Below, piece after piece: positions 12,634-24,213 of a stretch of DNA of 64,000 nt. Where the stretch lies: assembly GCF_024139115.2 (NCBI RefSeq), contig NC_085140.1, forward strand, positions 340,442,966 to 340,506,965, in the 5' to 3' direction. A model generated the notes under the pieces. It did no database searches. It saw only the letters and a list, made by a program, of their open reading frames with translations, and was not told where the DNA came from. The first letter of the stretch is position 1; each line of letters opens with the position of its first letter. Both the position numbers and the translations under genes were made by a program. The stretch is from Armigeres subalbatus. Its lineage: Eukaryota > Arthropoda > Insecta > Diptera > Culicidae.

Positions 12634-12742
12634 TCCCAAGCAGCACACTTGGCATAAACGAGTTGCTGTAACTTATGTATGACCAAATCCGGTCATATAT
12701 GAGTTGTTGCAACCACATCGGTCTAAATTGTGCTACTCGGGA
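12634..12742. mobile_element. Small MITE with GCAGCACA-type ends
   Basis: A segment of about 109 bp has inverted ends TCCCAAGCAGCACA and TGTGCTACTCGGGA. A related copy is at 40577-40684, and one related end is seen at 30535-30549 and 35315-35329. The middle carries GTTGCTGTAACTT and GTTGTTGCAACC. No coding capacity; the transposon superfamily is unclear. Confidence 0.6.
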
Positions 12743-12744
12743 TA

Positions 12745-13125
12745 CGCGACAGGTCAGTTACTCGCCGACCCAACTGATCATCTGAAACGTTGCTTCAAGC
12801 CGAGTTTCAACACTAAGACGCATTATCCACATCATCACCGAAGCAGAAGAGATCTCCGAAGATCACTGCAGGAAATTAAAGCGGCCATCCGAAGCATAAA
12901 TCGAACAAGGCTTCCGGAGGCGATCCCATATCAGCAGAGATGTTTAAGCTGACACCCGCGCAAATGTTGCATCAACTATTGTGAAATATCTGGGACACTG
13001 CAACTTTACCGGCCGGTTGGAAGCAAGACGTCTTAGTGAGGTCCGAAAAAAAAAGAACTCACTGTGAGCGAAGATTGGATGGGCATTACATTACTGTGCA
13101 TTTTCCTCAAAGTTCTTGGCTTCGT
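12745..13125 (+). mobile_element. RTE-type LINE fragment, same family as 1-1848
   Basis: The nucleotide sequence follows positions 290-690 of the window: CCAACTGATCATCTGAAACG, ATCGAACAAGGCTTCCGGAG, ATATCTGGGACACTGCAA and GATGGGCATTACATTACTGT all have counterparts there. In protein terms it is the linker before the RT (DPTDHLKRCF, QEIKAAIRSIN). Stops and frameshifts are frequent. It ends near 13125 (AGTTCTTGGCTTCGTATTTC) before the catalytic core, so it is a short internal piece. Confidence 0.75.
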
Positions 13126-13249
13126 ATTTCAGGTCCGTAAGATTACCTTCCCACAGTCTTCAAGGACATGAAATTGGATTTCATTCTTGACTGGCTGACC
13201 CGGAATTGTCCATACAAATGTTAATATTAGTTTTTCACGTTTTCTGACA

Positions 13250-13335
13250 ATTAAGGTGATTATACAATCAGTCCCGTGGTGAATTTCAAAATTCACCACA
13301 TGTTTTTCCAATCCCATCTTAAAATAATAGGGTAG
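13250..13335. repeat. Dispersed repeat shared with 28605-28672
   Basis: Contains GTGATTATACAATCAGTCCC, GTGGTGAATTTCAAAATTCA and CACATGTTTTTCC, matched by GTGATTATACAATTAATCCC and CACATGTTTTTCTACTCCC at 28605-28672. The inner part is a small dyad (GTGGTGAATTT / AAATTCACCAC). The full extent of the repeat is not clear. Confidence 0.5.
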
Positions 13336-14925
13336 AATACGGCATTGGCAGGGTGCGACAGTTGTTGGCACCCTCAACAATATTTGCGTTTTCCAGCAAA
13401 TATGCACTATTTATGAACATAATTTTGATTCAGTCACACAATTTCAAGTCTCAGCTTTCATTTGAATAAGTTGTTTGTGAAAAAGTAACAAGATTTGATG
13501 TGTTAATCACCGAAACAAATTTGCGCCTACGAAATCCTTGCCATTATTGCATTGCCAAAGAAAGCAGCGCACGAAAAGCAAACTGTTACTTACTTTTTTG
13601 AACCGCCTGTTTCTCCTCTTTATTGCGAATGACACGACAAATTAAGTATGTAAACCATTTTTTACACTTTATCACCACTTGATTATCACCATAAAGAGCA
13701 AATTTATGCAATATTTGCTCTATGTTTCACTAAATAAAATCGGGACTGTTAGTTTTCTTTGACAGCAGCACACTTCGGAATAGAGCGAGAGAATGTGTTT
13801 GTGAGCATATCAAACACACGCTAGAAAGATACCACGCACAACTCTATGTGATTTGATTTTAGCGAACAAAATATCCGGCGATGGCATTTATTAAAAAAAG
13901 TGTTAAAATACAAATGCTTCTATTCTGATTTTTACGCAGACCATGAATTATATCAAAAGTGATAGCAACACCGTAGTAGTTTAACCCTTATGTGGCTGAC
14001 AGGACCGTTTTCCTTTTGCATCTTCAATAATTTCCAAGCTCATCAAAAAAAGCATAACCATTCCCATTCCTACATAGCGCATTTCAACCATAAATAATTG
14101 CCTACTTTTAGGGTATTATCTATTATTCAACTGTGAAACGTAGTGTAAGAATGGGGTGGCTCAGCGGCTGGATAGGACAGTGCTGCAGCTGCCCATTATT
14201 CAACATATGAAGACTCATGAGGTGGAATATATTGTTAATATACTATACTTCCAGAACCGACGAGCTTCGTTTCAACTAAAATTGATTAATTATATATTTT
14301 TTACATTATTTAAAAGAAGGCTAAGTATTCGAAATTTGCAAATTTGGATTCCATTTTTTTAGATTAACTCTCGATTAAAGCAGAAATTTGTACTTCATTT
14401 ATATGGGAGTCCCCCTTCCAGAAGAGGAGGGGTCTAATACCATTATAAGAATCTTCATTGTTCCAAAAAACATCTACATACAAATGTTCATACCGTTTCC
14501 TAGTCTATAAAGGCAGTCAGACAAAAATTCCTTCTCATGTGTATAGATTTGGTTTTACGTAGTTTACGTCGAGCGGTCGTGGCTTGTACACAACAACCAT
14601 GATTTTTTTGATGAAACAAACATATCATGTAAGGACCGCAAAGAGCAAGTTGTATATTTGAAACTGGTTGATAGACTTTTGCTTACGACTATAAGGCATT
14701 ACAAAAGACAAAAGATGTAAATCTTGGCAACGGACAAAAAGCATGTAAGTTCCCTTCTCCAAAATGGCCAACATTATTCAAATAGGTTGAAAATGGTAAA
14801 AGTTATGAAATTGTCAATATCTGGATACACGGCTACCCAATCTGCCACTCACGTCTGTTTTTGTTGGCCGCAGAAGGGTTAAATTTGTTTTACAATGTGT
14901 TTAAATGCTTTTGCCTATCTGTCTA
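13336..14925. other. AT-rich stretch with no recognisable gene
   Basis: No credible coding region. The ATGs at 13129-13407 minus and 14156-14362 plus open only short frames without motifs. A tRNA-like A-box resemblance at 14155 lacks a B box. Confidence 0.35.
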
Positions 14926-15077
14926 GGGGTGATTCAAATATGACGTCCACTACTTTTTGAGATTTGCAGACCCCCTCCCCCTCTGTCACGCTTTTTGGTA
15001 GACCGAGTTTACACACTGTAACAATATCTTGACCCCCTCCCCCCTCAAACTGTGGACGTCATTTTTGAACGACCCCT
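14926..15077. mobile_element. MITE with GGGGTNATTCAAA ends, TA-flanked
   Basis: The left end GGGGTGATTCAAATATGACG and the reverse complement of the right end GGGGTCGTTCAAAAATGACG form terminal inverted repeats, continued by TCCAC. The element is flanked by TA at 14924-14925 and again next to the right end (TTA). The interior has C-rich blocks (CCCCCTCCCCCT). A second, incomplete copy starts at 57706. TA duplication suggests Tc1/mariner-like mobilisation, by inference only. Confidence 0.7.
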
Positions 15078-17670
15078 TACATGACATACAATTGATGCCA
15101 AGGCTAAAAATGCCTGCTTTGTTTTAAGCCAGTTTTGATAAACAATAAAGTTTGTTCCAAAATTGAGTAAAGCGAGATGAGCGTGCGGCCGATAAATATG
15201 AATGAATTTTACTACTGGAGGATATAAACAACCAGCATTTGGCACCAATACATTACCAGTTTTCTACTTCCATGTCTAGTTGCTAAAGGGAGCAAATTCA
15301 TTGCTGATAATAGAAATTGCTATGCCAATAGAAGAAATGTTGACCTGTTACTTTATATTAAATTTACTGAGTTTGTGGTAAAAGCTGTTATATTTAGTGA
15401 ACACCAATCATCAAAGAAAGAGCATACAAATGTATACCAGTTAAACTGTACCTGTGTTTTAGTGTAATTATTCATTATTTTTATCATTCAATCTGACGAA
15501 TGTCTTAGACTGCCAAGAATAGGTATTTTCCCCTAATACGATACTTTTTATACAGTGCTGAAACTGAAGTCGATTGTTTAGCATAAGTAAGCAAATGATT
15601 CTACGATTGTATCACCACTATGTGCGTTATGGTTCTCTCAATCCGTGCTCTTGAAAATCGACTGAAAAAAACACGTGGTTTTCAAGATGACCTATTTGTG
15701 GCCTCTACATTAAAAAAAATGCAAGATTGAAAAAACAAGCTACAGTAATGTCTGGTTAATAAGTACCTGCTTACATTCCATCAATTCAAACAACTTGCTA
15801 CAAAGAGTTACAAAATGCAATGCAAATATTGTATGCCTATCTCCTTATGTTTATGGTAAACGACCAGAGTTACAATACGTTATTTTAAATATGTACTCAT
15901 TCAATTATTAGCATTAACCTAAAAGAGAAGCTAATGCTGATTCGAAAATTTATGCATATTCCATGACTGTTTCGAGTGCGCATGCAACTCGATGCCATTG
16001 GAAATAATGCTACAGTACCTACAAGAAAAGATAAACAGAAACACTTCTATCTGCACCCAATGTACCGCAATGACTGCCAGCTGTCTCCATATTCGTTTGA
16101 ATGGTTGGACAGCCCACAAGTGCCGCTTTTCATAATTCTTCGATTTAATAAATTTTAATTGAATGCAAATTGACCCACAATTTGTTGCTCAAACATAGGT
16201 CTCCGTGGTGCTGTTCAGATGGTGATTGGATTGTAGATCCCCGTCATGGGCAGCCTACCGACGCGGTGCTAGGCGATGCACCATAAATCCATTCCAAATC
16301 GATTAGATTGGTTGGTTCTCATCGTTGTCACTTGCCAGCGACTGACTGTTAGTACTAGGACTAGCCCATCACTTCACTGCATTTTTCTGCAATTGGAAAA
16401 CAAATTTACAATTATAGTTCGTTTACTTGCGTCGTAGTAATCATACCAATAGGGGAGGTTTTTATAAAATATGCCAAGAAAATAGTTCTGTCTTTTTTAA
16501 TAGAAGATTAAAAAAAATGAAATTAAAGGAACGCCATAATCAACATAAGTTTTCATTGAAGATAGTCGAAACGTACGAGATGAAAATCGTGAATACAAAA
16601 TTCAAACAAACTGTCAGGAAGAAGATCATTCTTGTCAAGAATTGTGCAATTTCCCGCATATCAAGTGTTACGAACAGCAGGTTTTAATTTATTTCCTCTG
16701 TGTGTTAAATAGAAGAACTGTTCTATTTTCGATCTCACGTTTATTATCCATCCTAATCTCATAACAAAACAATATAGCACCAATTGCTTCGACTGTTTTT
16801 GCCTGAAAAAAATCTTTGTGTTCGATAATATAAAAATTGGAACAATGAGATAAAAAAGTGCTATGTTCTATGTATCACTAGGTATGGAACCTATCACTAT
16901 GCCGTATTAAATTAATTAGGACTTTAGTATTCCTTCATCAGTGTGTTTTCAATTGCTCAATAACATACCTCTAAGGATAAATTTGATTGAAACAAATCAT
17001 TATAATATGATACCTAAACTAAAAAAAACTTGTGAAGTTGAACACCGAAAACCTGCTCTGTAATCTGTTATGGGCACAATAACCCTATAGTCCTTGGTCA
17101 CGCAACCTATTACCCCACTTGTTATCCCCGCTCTATTGTGGGTCGCCAAGCGCGCCACATTTGCGGTAATTGAATGTGAATTAACAAACGATATTTTTCA
17201 TTGATGACTTTTCCTAAATGACAGCCTCCGCACATCTTCGCGAGAGTTACGATCAACCGAATAACGACGTGACGCCACCACTATAATAGTGGCCAGGGCA
17301 ACACTCTTTTTAGCGATGCGATGAGACGCCTTTACGATACGTACCGAAACCAATTCATGCACTGGCTGAGTTTGAATGGGTTTGAACGACCCGCATGACC
17401 CGGCGTGATCTGCCGTTGATGATCTATCTTTTGCTGGAGTTGACGGGTGTAGAAGGAAGCAAAAGAGCAAGTCAGCTAATGTAATTATTTAGGCATTTGT
17501 CATATGTGGTTTATGGGAGTTGAAATATTGATACTTATAAGCTCGGATAGGTAAAAAAGCATTTATACAAAAAACGTATATTTTTTTTCATAGGGATATT
17601 GTTGTACTCTCATGCCTTTGAATTGCTATCGGACTGTTTGGCCTTTTTTGATCGCAGTTTTTTTTTTAAC
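15078..17670. other. AT-rich stretch; one dispersed repeat, no gene recognised
   Basis: The block at about 16705-16905 (GAACTGTTCTATTTTCGATC, CTCATAACAAAACAATATAGC) is paralogous to 19155-19385 (GAACTGTTCCGTTTTCCATC, CTCATCGCAAAACAAAGAAA), so both are copies of an old repeat. Around 17200-17470 the sequence is more GC-rich and opens a 90-codon minus-strand frame without recognised domains. Nothing else could be supported. Confidence 0.4.
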
Positions 17671-17672
17671 TA

Positions 17673-18174
17673 GGGTAACGGTACCAATAGTGGAGGTATT
17701 AGTAGATCCATAAAGGAAAATATTTTTTAAAAATTGATAATTATGGGAAATTTACAGATTTAATATCTTGGTCAATAGATAAACTAATAAATTTGCTAAC
17801 AAAAATGAGATAGATGTCATTTAACATCAACAATTACCAAATATTGCTTGCACCACTATGGGTACACTGTTCCTTTAGTGGCGGTAAAAAATAATTTTGG
17901 TTCCCATAGTGGTGCTATCCATTGGTTTCTTATGAGACTCGCCACTATTGGTACAGTTGCACCACTATAGGTGCAAGGAAGTCAATTTTGTTAAGGAAAA
18001 TCATTGTTTTAAATAGTTTTTCGAGCAAAATCTTAAGATAAGTTGCATTTAACAGGATATTTAAAGCACGGCGAATCAACTGAAACCATCGTAAACTGTA
18101 TAAATATGATAAATCCAATTAAAACCCCACTACCTCCACTATTGGTACTACCTCCACTAAGGGTACGGTTACCC
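17673..18174. mobile_element. 502-bp MITE with TA target duplication and CCACTAT motifs
   Basis: The left end GGGTAACGGTACC and the right end (reverse complement GGGTAACCGTACC) are inverted and both are followed inward by TAGTGGAGGTA. TA lies at 17671-17672 and 18175-18176. The motif ACCACTAT or its complement occurs repeatedly inside (for example near 17852, 17905, 17942, 17962 and 18138). No transposase is encoded. The arrangement fits a non-autonomous TA-targeting DNA transposon. Confidence 0.75.
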
Positions 18175-18176
18175 TA

Positions 18177-19500
18177 TTGGGAATTAAAGTATAATTCTTC
18201 AAATATTGAAATGCTAAAATTTCCTTCTATTATTGAACGAGAGTGCATTCTTTATGCGTGTATAGGACAAGAATTTGAGTCGTTCAAAATTCTACGAACC
18301 TACATCCCATAAATTGTTAGCTGCTTAAATACAAAACATTCCATTGCAAGTGCCTACAATTATCTATCATGCATGTTTGTTTAATATTTACTCAAACTTT
18401 TGAGTCTACAACTGACCAAAATCAGCGTGCCTAAAAAAACCTGGCGCTCGAAAATCGGGTCGGTGCTCAAGCTTGTGCCCCGATTAGCTTTTAGTGTAGA
18501 TGCAGATTTTCTTCTCTATGTCCGTCCATCCTTTTGAGCACGCAATAACAACCAAAACAACTGCGATGAAACCAACAATAAACACGCGCTGCCCAGTAAA
18601 ATAAACAAATTGTCACTCACGACGATTGACCACGCCGGGCCAACGCATGCCGCCGGGGGGCTGAGGTACGCCCGATCATATACGTTTATTATCTTGCGGG
18701 GTGCGCGCGATCTGTCCATTCAAAGTCATAGATCGTGAGGTGGCGGGCGGCGGCGTTTTGTCGCGTCGTTGAAACGCTGTGTAGCATAATTTAGTCGGTG
18801 AGGTGCGGCACTGCCATCAAATGGTGAACTTTCGACATCGCGCGCAGGGCACACAGCAGAGGGCTAGGACATTGGTCTACCGCGACCGCGAGCAGTGATC
18901 ACGTTGCTGAAATGTCTTCTTCCGTCTCTTTGCCGGCCCATTTTCCCTCCACAGCTTGTGTTTTAACTCGTGATTTGGTTCATAATTTGTACTCGTTTGC
19001 TGTAGAATAACAAAACATTCGGAGATAAACATTACGGCATTATGTGCGCTCCGCCATGATTTTATGATTTTCTCAAACGGAAGGTGTATGACGCTAATAG
19101 GAGTAACGCTATGCGATATAAGATTTGTTAATATATTTTTTGAATATTTTAATATAGAGGAACTGTTCCGTTTTCCATCTTACTAAAAATTTATTCATCT
19201 CATCGCAAAACAAAGAAATACAGCACCCATCTTGTCGCTTCTTTATGTTAACATGCGTGCTCACTGCTGAAAAAAATCACAAAAATGAGAAACCAATCAA
19301 ATTCCTTTTCATTGCAATGTTTGTGATGGGATGAACATGGGAGCTATGAGATAAAGTGCCGAACCGTTTCCCTATTTGTTTTATAAAACTGGTTTAGAGA
19401 AAAAAGCTCCAAATTGATAGCTACTCACCTACCACAGTGAAATTTGCCGAACTCTAAACAGAAAAACTATGCGATAATAATTTTACAGTTTTTCTTAAAA
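18177..19500. other. Unassigned region with a GC-rich island
   Basis: 18,500-18,960 is clearly more GC-rich than its surroundings, with GGCGGGCGGCGGCG near 18741. A minus-strand frame at 18516-18719 (67 codons) contains a hydrophobic run FILLGSACLLLVSSQLFWLL that could span a membrane, but there is no homology I recognise. A CCTCCACAG acceptor-like site lies at 18947. The island could be a promoter or exon of a host gene, but nothing decides it. 19155-19385 is the repeat paralogous to 16705-16905. Confidence 0.25.
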
Positions 19501-19516
19501 TTATCTCACATAAGAC

Positions 19517-19781
19517 TTCCTTCCTTCCTATTGGCATTACATCCCCACACTGGGACAGAGCCGCCTCGCAGCTTAGTGTTCATCAAGCACTTCCACAGTT
19601 ATTAACTACGAGGTTTCTAAGCCAGGTTACCATTTTTGCATTCGTATATCATGAGGCTAGCACGATGATACTTTTATGCCCAGGGAAGTCGAGACAATTT
19701 CCAATCCGAAAATTGCCGAGACCGGCATCGGGAATCGAACCCAACCACCCTCAGCATGGTCTTGCTTTGTAGCCGCGCGTC
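19517..19781 (-). mobile_element. Feilai-like tRNA-derived SINE with 16-bp TSD
   Basis: A 265-bp SINE in minus orientation. The plus strand reads from its tail, GGCATTACATCCCCACACTG, through CCGCCTCGCAGCTTAGTGTT and GGAAGTCGAGACAATTTCC, to the tRNA-like head with a B box complement (GGGAATCGAACCC) and CTTGCTTTGTAGCCGCGCG. It is flanked by a perfect direct repeat TTATCTCACATAAGAC at 19501-19516 and 19782-19797, so both ends are defined. The A box region at the head is shortened relative to the copy at 26355-26592, suggesting a slight 5' truncation. Mobilisation would have used LINE enzymes in trans. Confidence 0.85.
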
Positions 19782-19797
19782 TTATCTCACATAAGAC

Positions 19798-21250
19798 ATT
19801 TAACATAAATTAACGTCATTTGATAAAAAAAAAGTTTATTAAGGAGTTCGTATGGACGAATGTTCTCACGTGGCGTTTTGTTGGCGTTTGGCGTTTTCAA
19901 ATATTATACTTAAGCCTTGGCGTTTTCAAATATTATACTTAGAATAGTGTTAAAAGTGTTGTATCCTACAGAAGCTGTAGAGAAAAAAACTTTTCATCGA
20001 CTTTCTTTTCAATTCTATTATTCTCCAATATACTGTTGATAATAGAATCATTCAGTCCGAAATACCACATACCTCACTTCGAGTGTGTGAGAAACTGACG
20101 CTATTATTAGAAAATCTTTACCGGTTACCTATATTTCTTGAAATCAGGAATTGACTGCACTAGTGTCGTGAGTTCATATTCGAGAACTGGGGACTTTGTC
20201 AGGCTTGATTATATTATTGGCAAGTTAACCTGATAATTCCTGTAATAATGAGGTCTTCGGTAAGCCTATATATAAACAAATTCATGCAATGACAGGCATT
20301 GAAAAACTTTCAACTCAGAAATGAGCTAACCTAGGGCTGCAAATCTTTTAATCAATACTAAGACCAAGTTCAAATTAAAATGTGCATCAGAAAAATTCAT
20401 GGAATAATAACGCATCTGTTATGCAAATTTCAATGATATAAATAAGTTTATCCAAGATACTTGTAACCGTATGGATGTCATCTGGGTATAGCTCTTGAAT
20501 TAAAAAATGTACGTGATCAATGAACATCTCCAAATGGCAATTGGCAGCCATCCGTGGAAACCAGGCACGGCAAATTCAATTCTCACGCTAAGGATGCGAT
20601 AAAATTTGCTATTTTATCACATTGCTTCTATGTGTCTCCTTGTATTCAAAGATATTGAATATTTGCCTTCGCGTTCGTGATTTGCTGTTACACGTATCTG
20701 TGTCTCTCGTTAACTCATTCCAAGACTAACAGCACCATATGCTACTGGCTCCAAGTACGATCGAGTGTAATCGTACAATTAACGGCTTCTTACTTCTGTG
20801 TGTCACCACCTTGACAGGTTACCATTTACCTTTGATTGAATAGTGGTTCACTTAAAATACGAAACTGAAGATTCCGTCCTAATTTGGGATTGATTTGAAC
20901 ACAAGAAAAACATTAGACAGTCAAAACATAAAACTGCATTTAGCACATATTCGGACGATCCCGCACTAAAAAACGACCAAAAATAAATACATCATTTTAA
21001 TATCTTTATTTGATAAGGACCCGTCTTTATGCGTAGTTGTAGGATGATCATCATAGTCGAGGTAGGAAATTGATTCGTTATACCGCCCTTCTTTAGATTC
21101 AGAATGGTTATTTGTTATTTTTGATTTTTAATCTATAGTCTAGTGGGTTTACATTACCTATCACGAAGTGCTTACCTTTATTTTCTTGACATTCTCACTA
21201 AGTGATCGTTTAATTGAAGTATGCCGTGTTTTCTAAGTTTCACAATACAC
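19798..21250. other. AT-rich stretch without a recognisable gene
   Basis: A local duplication of GGCGTTTTCAAATATTATAC occurs at 19890 and 19919, about 30 bp apart. No coding or RNA features could be supported across the rest. Confidence 0.4.
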
Positions 21251-21254
21251 TCAG

Positions 21255-21365
21255 GTTTTTTTACGAGGGGGATACGTACCTCGTAAAACACCGTGTAAAA
21301 ACCGCGTTAATTAAAAAATCCGTATAAAAAACGCGTTAATTAAAAAATCCATGTAAAAAACCATC
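21255..21365. repeat. Short tandem repeat with GCGTTAATTAAAAAATCC
   Basis: Units of roughly 30 bp (CCGTGTAAAAACCGCGTTAA, then CCGTATAAAAAACGCGTTAA, then CCATGTAAAAAACC) follow each other, preceded by GATACGTACCTCGTAAAACA. Two to three units remain. Confidence 0.7.
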
Positions 21366-21479
21366 GAAAAAATTGCAAAATGGAAAAGACTTAAACGGAT
21401 TCAATGACAAATGAAAAGTTCTTTAATCTATTTGATTGACAAACATTTAGTAACTGAGTATTGTCGGAATGGGCTTTAT

Positions 21480-21621
21480 CAGAGTGTATGTAATTAAGAG
21501 TGACGACATGTGCCGCATTTGACAGTCTCCTGCTCGTTTGGAACACGATTTTGTATGGGAATGACAGATGAATTTCTGATGAATTCTGACAGTGTCGCCA
21601 CTCTTAATTACATACAATCTG
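21480..21621. mobile_element. 142-bp hAT-like MITE with 8-bp TSD
   Basis: The ends are inverted: CAGAGTGTATGTAATTAAGA at the left and, in reverse complement, CAGATTGTATGTAATTAAGA at the right, with the match continuing inward for nearly 30 bp. A perfect 8-bp direct repeat GGCTTTAT flanks it (21472-21479 and 21622-21629). CAG...CTG ends with an 8-bp duplication are typical of hAT transposons. There is no coding capacity. Confidence 0.85.
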
Positions 21622-21984
21622 GGCTTTATGAGTGGCAGCCAATAATTGAGATTTTTAGGGGCATTGAGATTGATAAAATATATGATATAAACTAAGCCTA
21701 AATCCAAAATTTCACGAATTTTGAAGCACGGGAACTATTTAAAATAAATATAGAAAAACTTAATAATTTCACGTATTGAAAACCCCTAACTTGATTTTAC
21801 TATGGGCTGTCAACCTGTGAGCCAACTGCCAAGCAGTCAAATTTTCAAAAACTTTTAAAATTGATTTGAAACATCAAATTTAGGATCTATGAGTGTGAAA
21901 AAAATATGTTGTAGCTCAGAAAAAGTTGTTCTGTCGAATAAACAAACTAAATCAACATGTTTTTCAAAATTTAAAAACTCAATT

Positions 21985-22205
21985 GGTGTTTGGCGCAATT
22001 TGAAGTTCAAGATGGCCGACTTCCGGTTTGCTAAATTGAAATGAAAACCCATGCAACATGGACATTGCCAAAATGGGCTCGATGAGTGGAAGCCGGAAAT
22101 TGGTGTTTGGCACCATTTTGAAATTCAAGATGGCCAACTTCCGGTTTGTTAAAATGACTGAAAACTCATGCAATATGGGTATTGCTAAAACGGCTGACTT
22201 CCGGT
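21985..22205. repeat. Two tandem units of an about 117-bp repeat
   Basis: Unit 1 starts with TTGGTGTTTGGCGCAATTTG and has TCAAGATGGCCGACTTCCGG; unit 2 starts with TTGGTGTTTGGCACCATTTT and has TCAAGATGGCCAACTTCCGG. Both then continue with CATGCAA-ATGG. A third partial ACTTCCGGTT closes the block. Open frames here are repeat by-products. Confidence 0.7.
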
Positions 22206-22304
22206 TAGGCCTGTGCGTTGCCGCCGATGATTTTCTTACGCTGACCATGCCACCAAATATTATCTACCCCCGAGCAGGAGAAATTAACTCAATAATACCT
22301 CATT

Positions 22305-23872
22305 TGACGGTGGCGGTGCATCGGTGAACAGAATAAATATTAGCGACGATGGACAAGCTGTAGAGTCGCCTACACTAGAAGAGGTTAAAAAAAGCTGTTA
22401 AACAGCTGAAAAACAATAAGGCTGCGGGAAAGGACCTGTTCCCGGCTGAACTTCTCAAACATATCAGTGCTTTATAAAGTTATATTATGTCAAAAATATG
22501 GGAAGACGAGGAAATGCCTGCTAGCTGGTTGGACGGCCTCATTCGCCCTCTTTTTAAGAAAAAGCACAGACTGGAGTGCGCCAATTACCGAGGAATAACC
22601 TAAGGAGGTTGTAATTCGACGTACAAAATTATGTCCCGTATTCTGTTCAACAGATTGAGAACGCTTGAAGAGTCCTTCGTCGGCGAACACCAAGCAGGTT
22701 TTCGTGAGGGCTGATCAACGACGGATCAAATGTTTACCATGAGACAAATTCTTATATTGATTTCAAAGCGGTGTAAGATTCAGTGAAATGGAATGAATTA
22801 TGACAAATTATGCTTGAACATGGTTTTCCGGCGAAACTGATACGGCTGATTCGTATAACATTGGACAGATCGAAATCAAGTGTAAGGGTTGCGGATGAAA
22901 TATCGACGTAATTTGTTACCTTAGATGGATTAAAGCAGGGTGATGCACCCTCGAATCTACTGTTCAATATACCGCTCGAGTGAGCGATTAGGAGAGCTGG
23001 TGTGCAAAGAAGCGGTACCATTATCACATCGCATATGCTCCTGGGATTTGCGGACGATATCGATATTATCGGAATTGATCGCCGTGCGGTGGAAGAGGCT
23101 TTTGTGCCTTTTAAGAGGGAGACAGCGAGGATTGGACTCACGAACAATACCAGCAAAACGAAGTACATTGTCGCTGGAAATTAACGTTAATTCATTAGTG
23201 GTGGTGGTAGCGAAATGGTGATGGATGGTGAAAAATTTGAAGTGGTAGAAGAATTTGTGTATCTTGGAACATGATGTGCGATAATGATCTAACCCGCGAG
23301 GTGAAAAGGCGTATTGCAGCTGCAAATAGGGCTTATTACGGACTTCGTAAGCAGTTTAAGTCCCGTAGTCTGCAAACGAAAACAAAACTCGCGCTGTATA
23401 CTACTCTGATTCTTCCGGTGGCTTTATACGGCCATGAAACATGGACGTTAAAGGAGGCTGATCGGAGAGCTTTCGGAGTGTTTGAGCGTAGGTGCTGCGG
23501 ACAATACTCGGCGGTAAACAGGAGTACGGTATCTGGCGGCATTGCATGAATCACGAATTGTACCTGGTGTATAAAGGGCTGGATATTATTAAGCTTATAC
23601 AACACGGCAGACTACGGTGGGCTGGTCACGTTGTTCGTGTGCCGGAAGAACGTCAAGCGAAGATAATATTTAGTAGAGAACCCGGAAGAGGCCGCAGGCT
23701 TCGTGGAAGGCCGCGTACAGGATGGCTTTTTGCAGTTGAAGAGGACCTGAGGGCGCTCAATGTTCAGGGCAACTGAAAGCGATTGGCCCAGGATCGAGTC
23801 CAGTGGAAAAGGATACTCCATTCGGCGTAGGTTCATCGAAGAGATGTAGCCCATACATTATCAAGTATCAAG
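22305..23872 (+). mobile_element. 5'-truncated RTE-type LINE with 12-bp TSD (third RTE-type family)
   Basis: The element begins in the linker before the RT (NRINISDDGQAVESPTLEEV) and runs through QLKNNKAAGKDL, KIWEDEEMPASWLDG, HQAGFREG and the catalytic box LGFADDIDIIGIDRR (about 23040-23090) to the C-terminal part (LTREVKRRIAAANRAYYGLR, LYGHETWTLKEADRRAFGVF, GRLRWAGHVVR). Several stops and frameshifts break it. TAATACCTCATT occurs at 22293-22304 and 23873-23884 as a target-site duplication. The 3' end carries two TATCAAG units, a short tandem tail as often seen in RTE elements. There is no endonuclease because the copy is 5'-truncated. Fragments of the same family lie at 26235-26725 and 29115-29470. 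Confidence 0.85.
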
Positions 23873-24080
23873 TAATACCTCATTCAGTTATTGGTACCAT
23901 ACTCTGTTATGAACTTCCGGAGTAATTCTTTTGAGGAACGGAAGAATTCCTTTAAGATACTTATGGAGCATTCCCTTTGATTAACTAGAAACTTCCGGAG
24001 AAATGTCTGTGAGGAACTTCCGGAGGAATTCCTATGAAAAACTTCCGGCATAAGCGATAAAATACTAAAAAATAATACCA

Positions 24081-24213
24081 AAAATTAATATGCAAAATAC
24101 TTCAAGCATAACATGCTTAGGTGTTTCAATACCAAACTAATAATAATTTGTGATGCGTTTGGTATTGAATTACCTAAGCATGTTATGCCTAGAGTATTTT
24201 GCATATAAATTTT
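24081..24213. mobile_element. Hairpin MITE with about 57-bp arms
   Basis: The left arm (24081-24137, with TATGCAAAATACTTCAAGCA and AACATGCTTAGGT) is nearly the reverse complement of the right arm (24157-24213). Only 19 bp separate the arms. It lies between two parts of the minisatellite. No coding capacity. Confidence 0.8.

Noticed and set aside
14150..14200. A SINE or tRNA head (TGGCTCAGCGG resembles an A box)
   Set aside because: No B box or cloverleaf follows at the expected distance.
22940..23325. Frames on both strands over the RTE-type element as independent genes
   Set aside because: They are shadows of the decayed RT frame of the LINE at 22305-23872.
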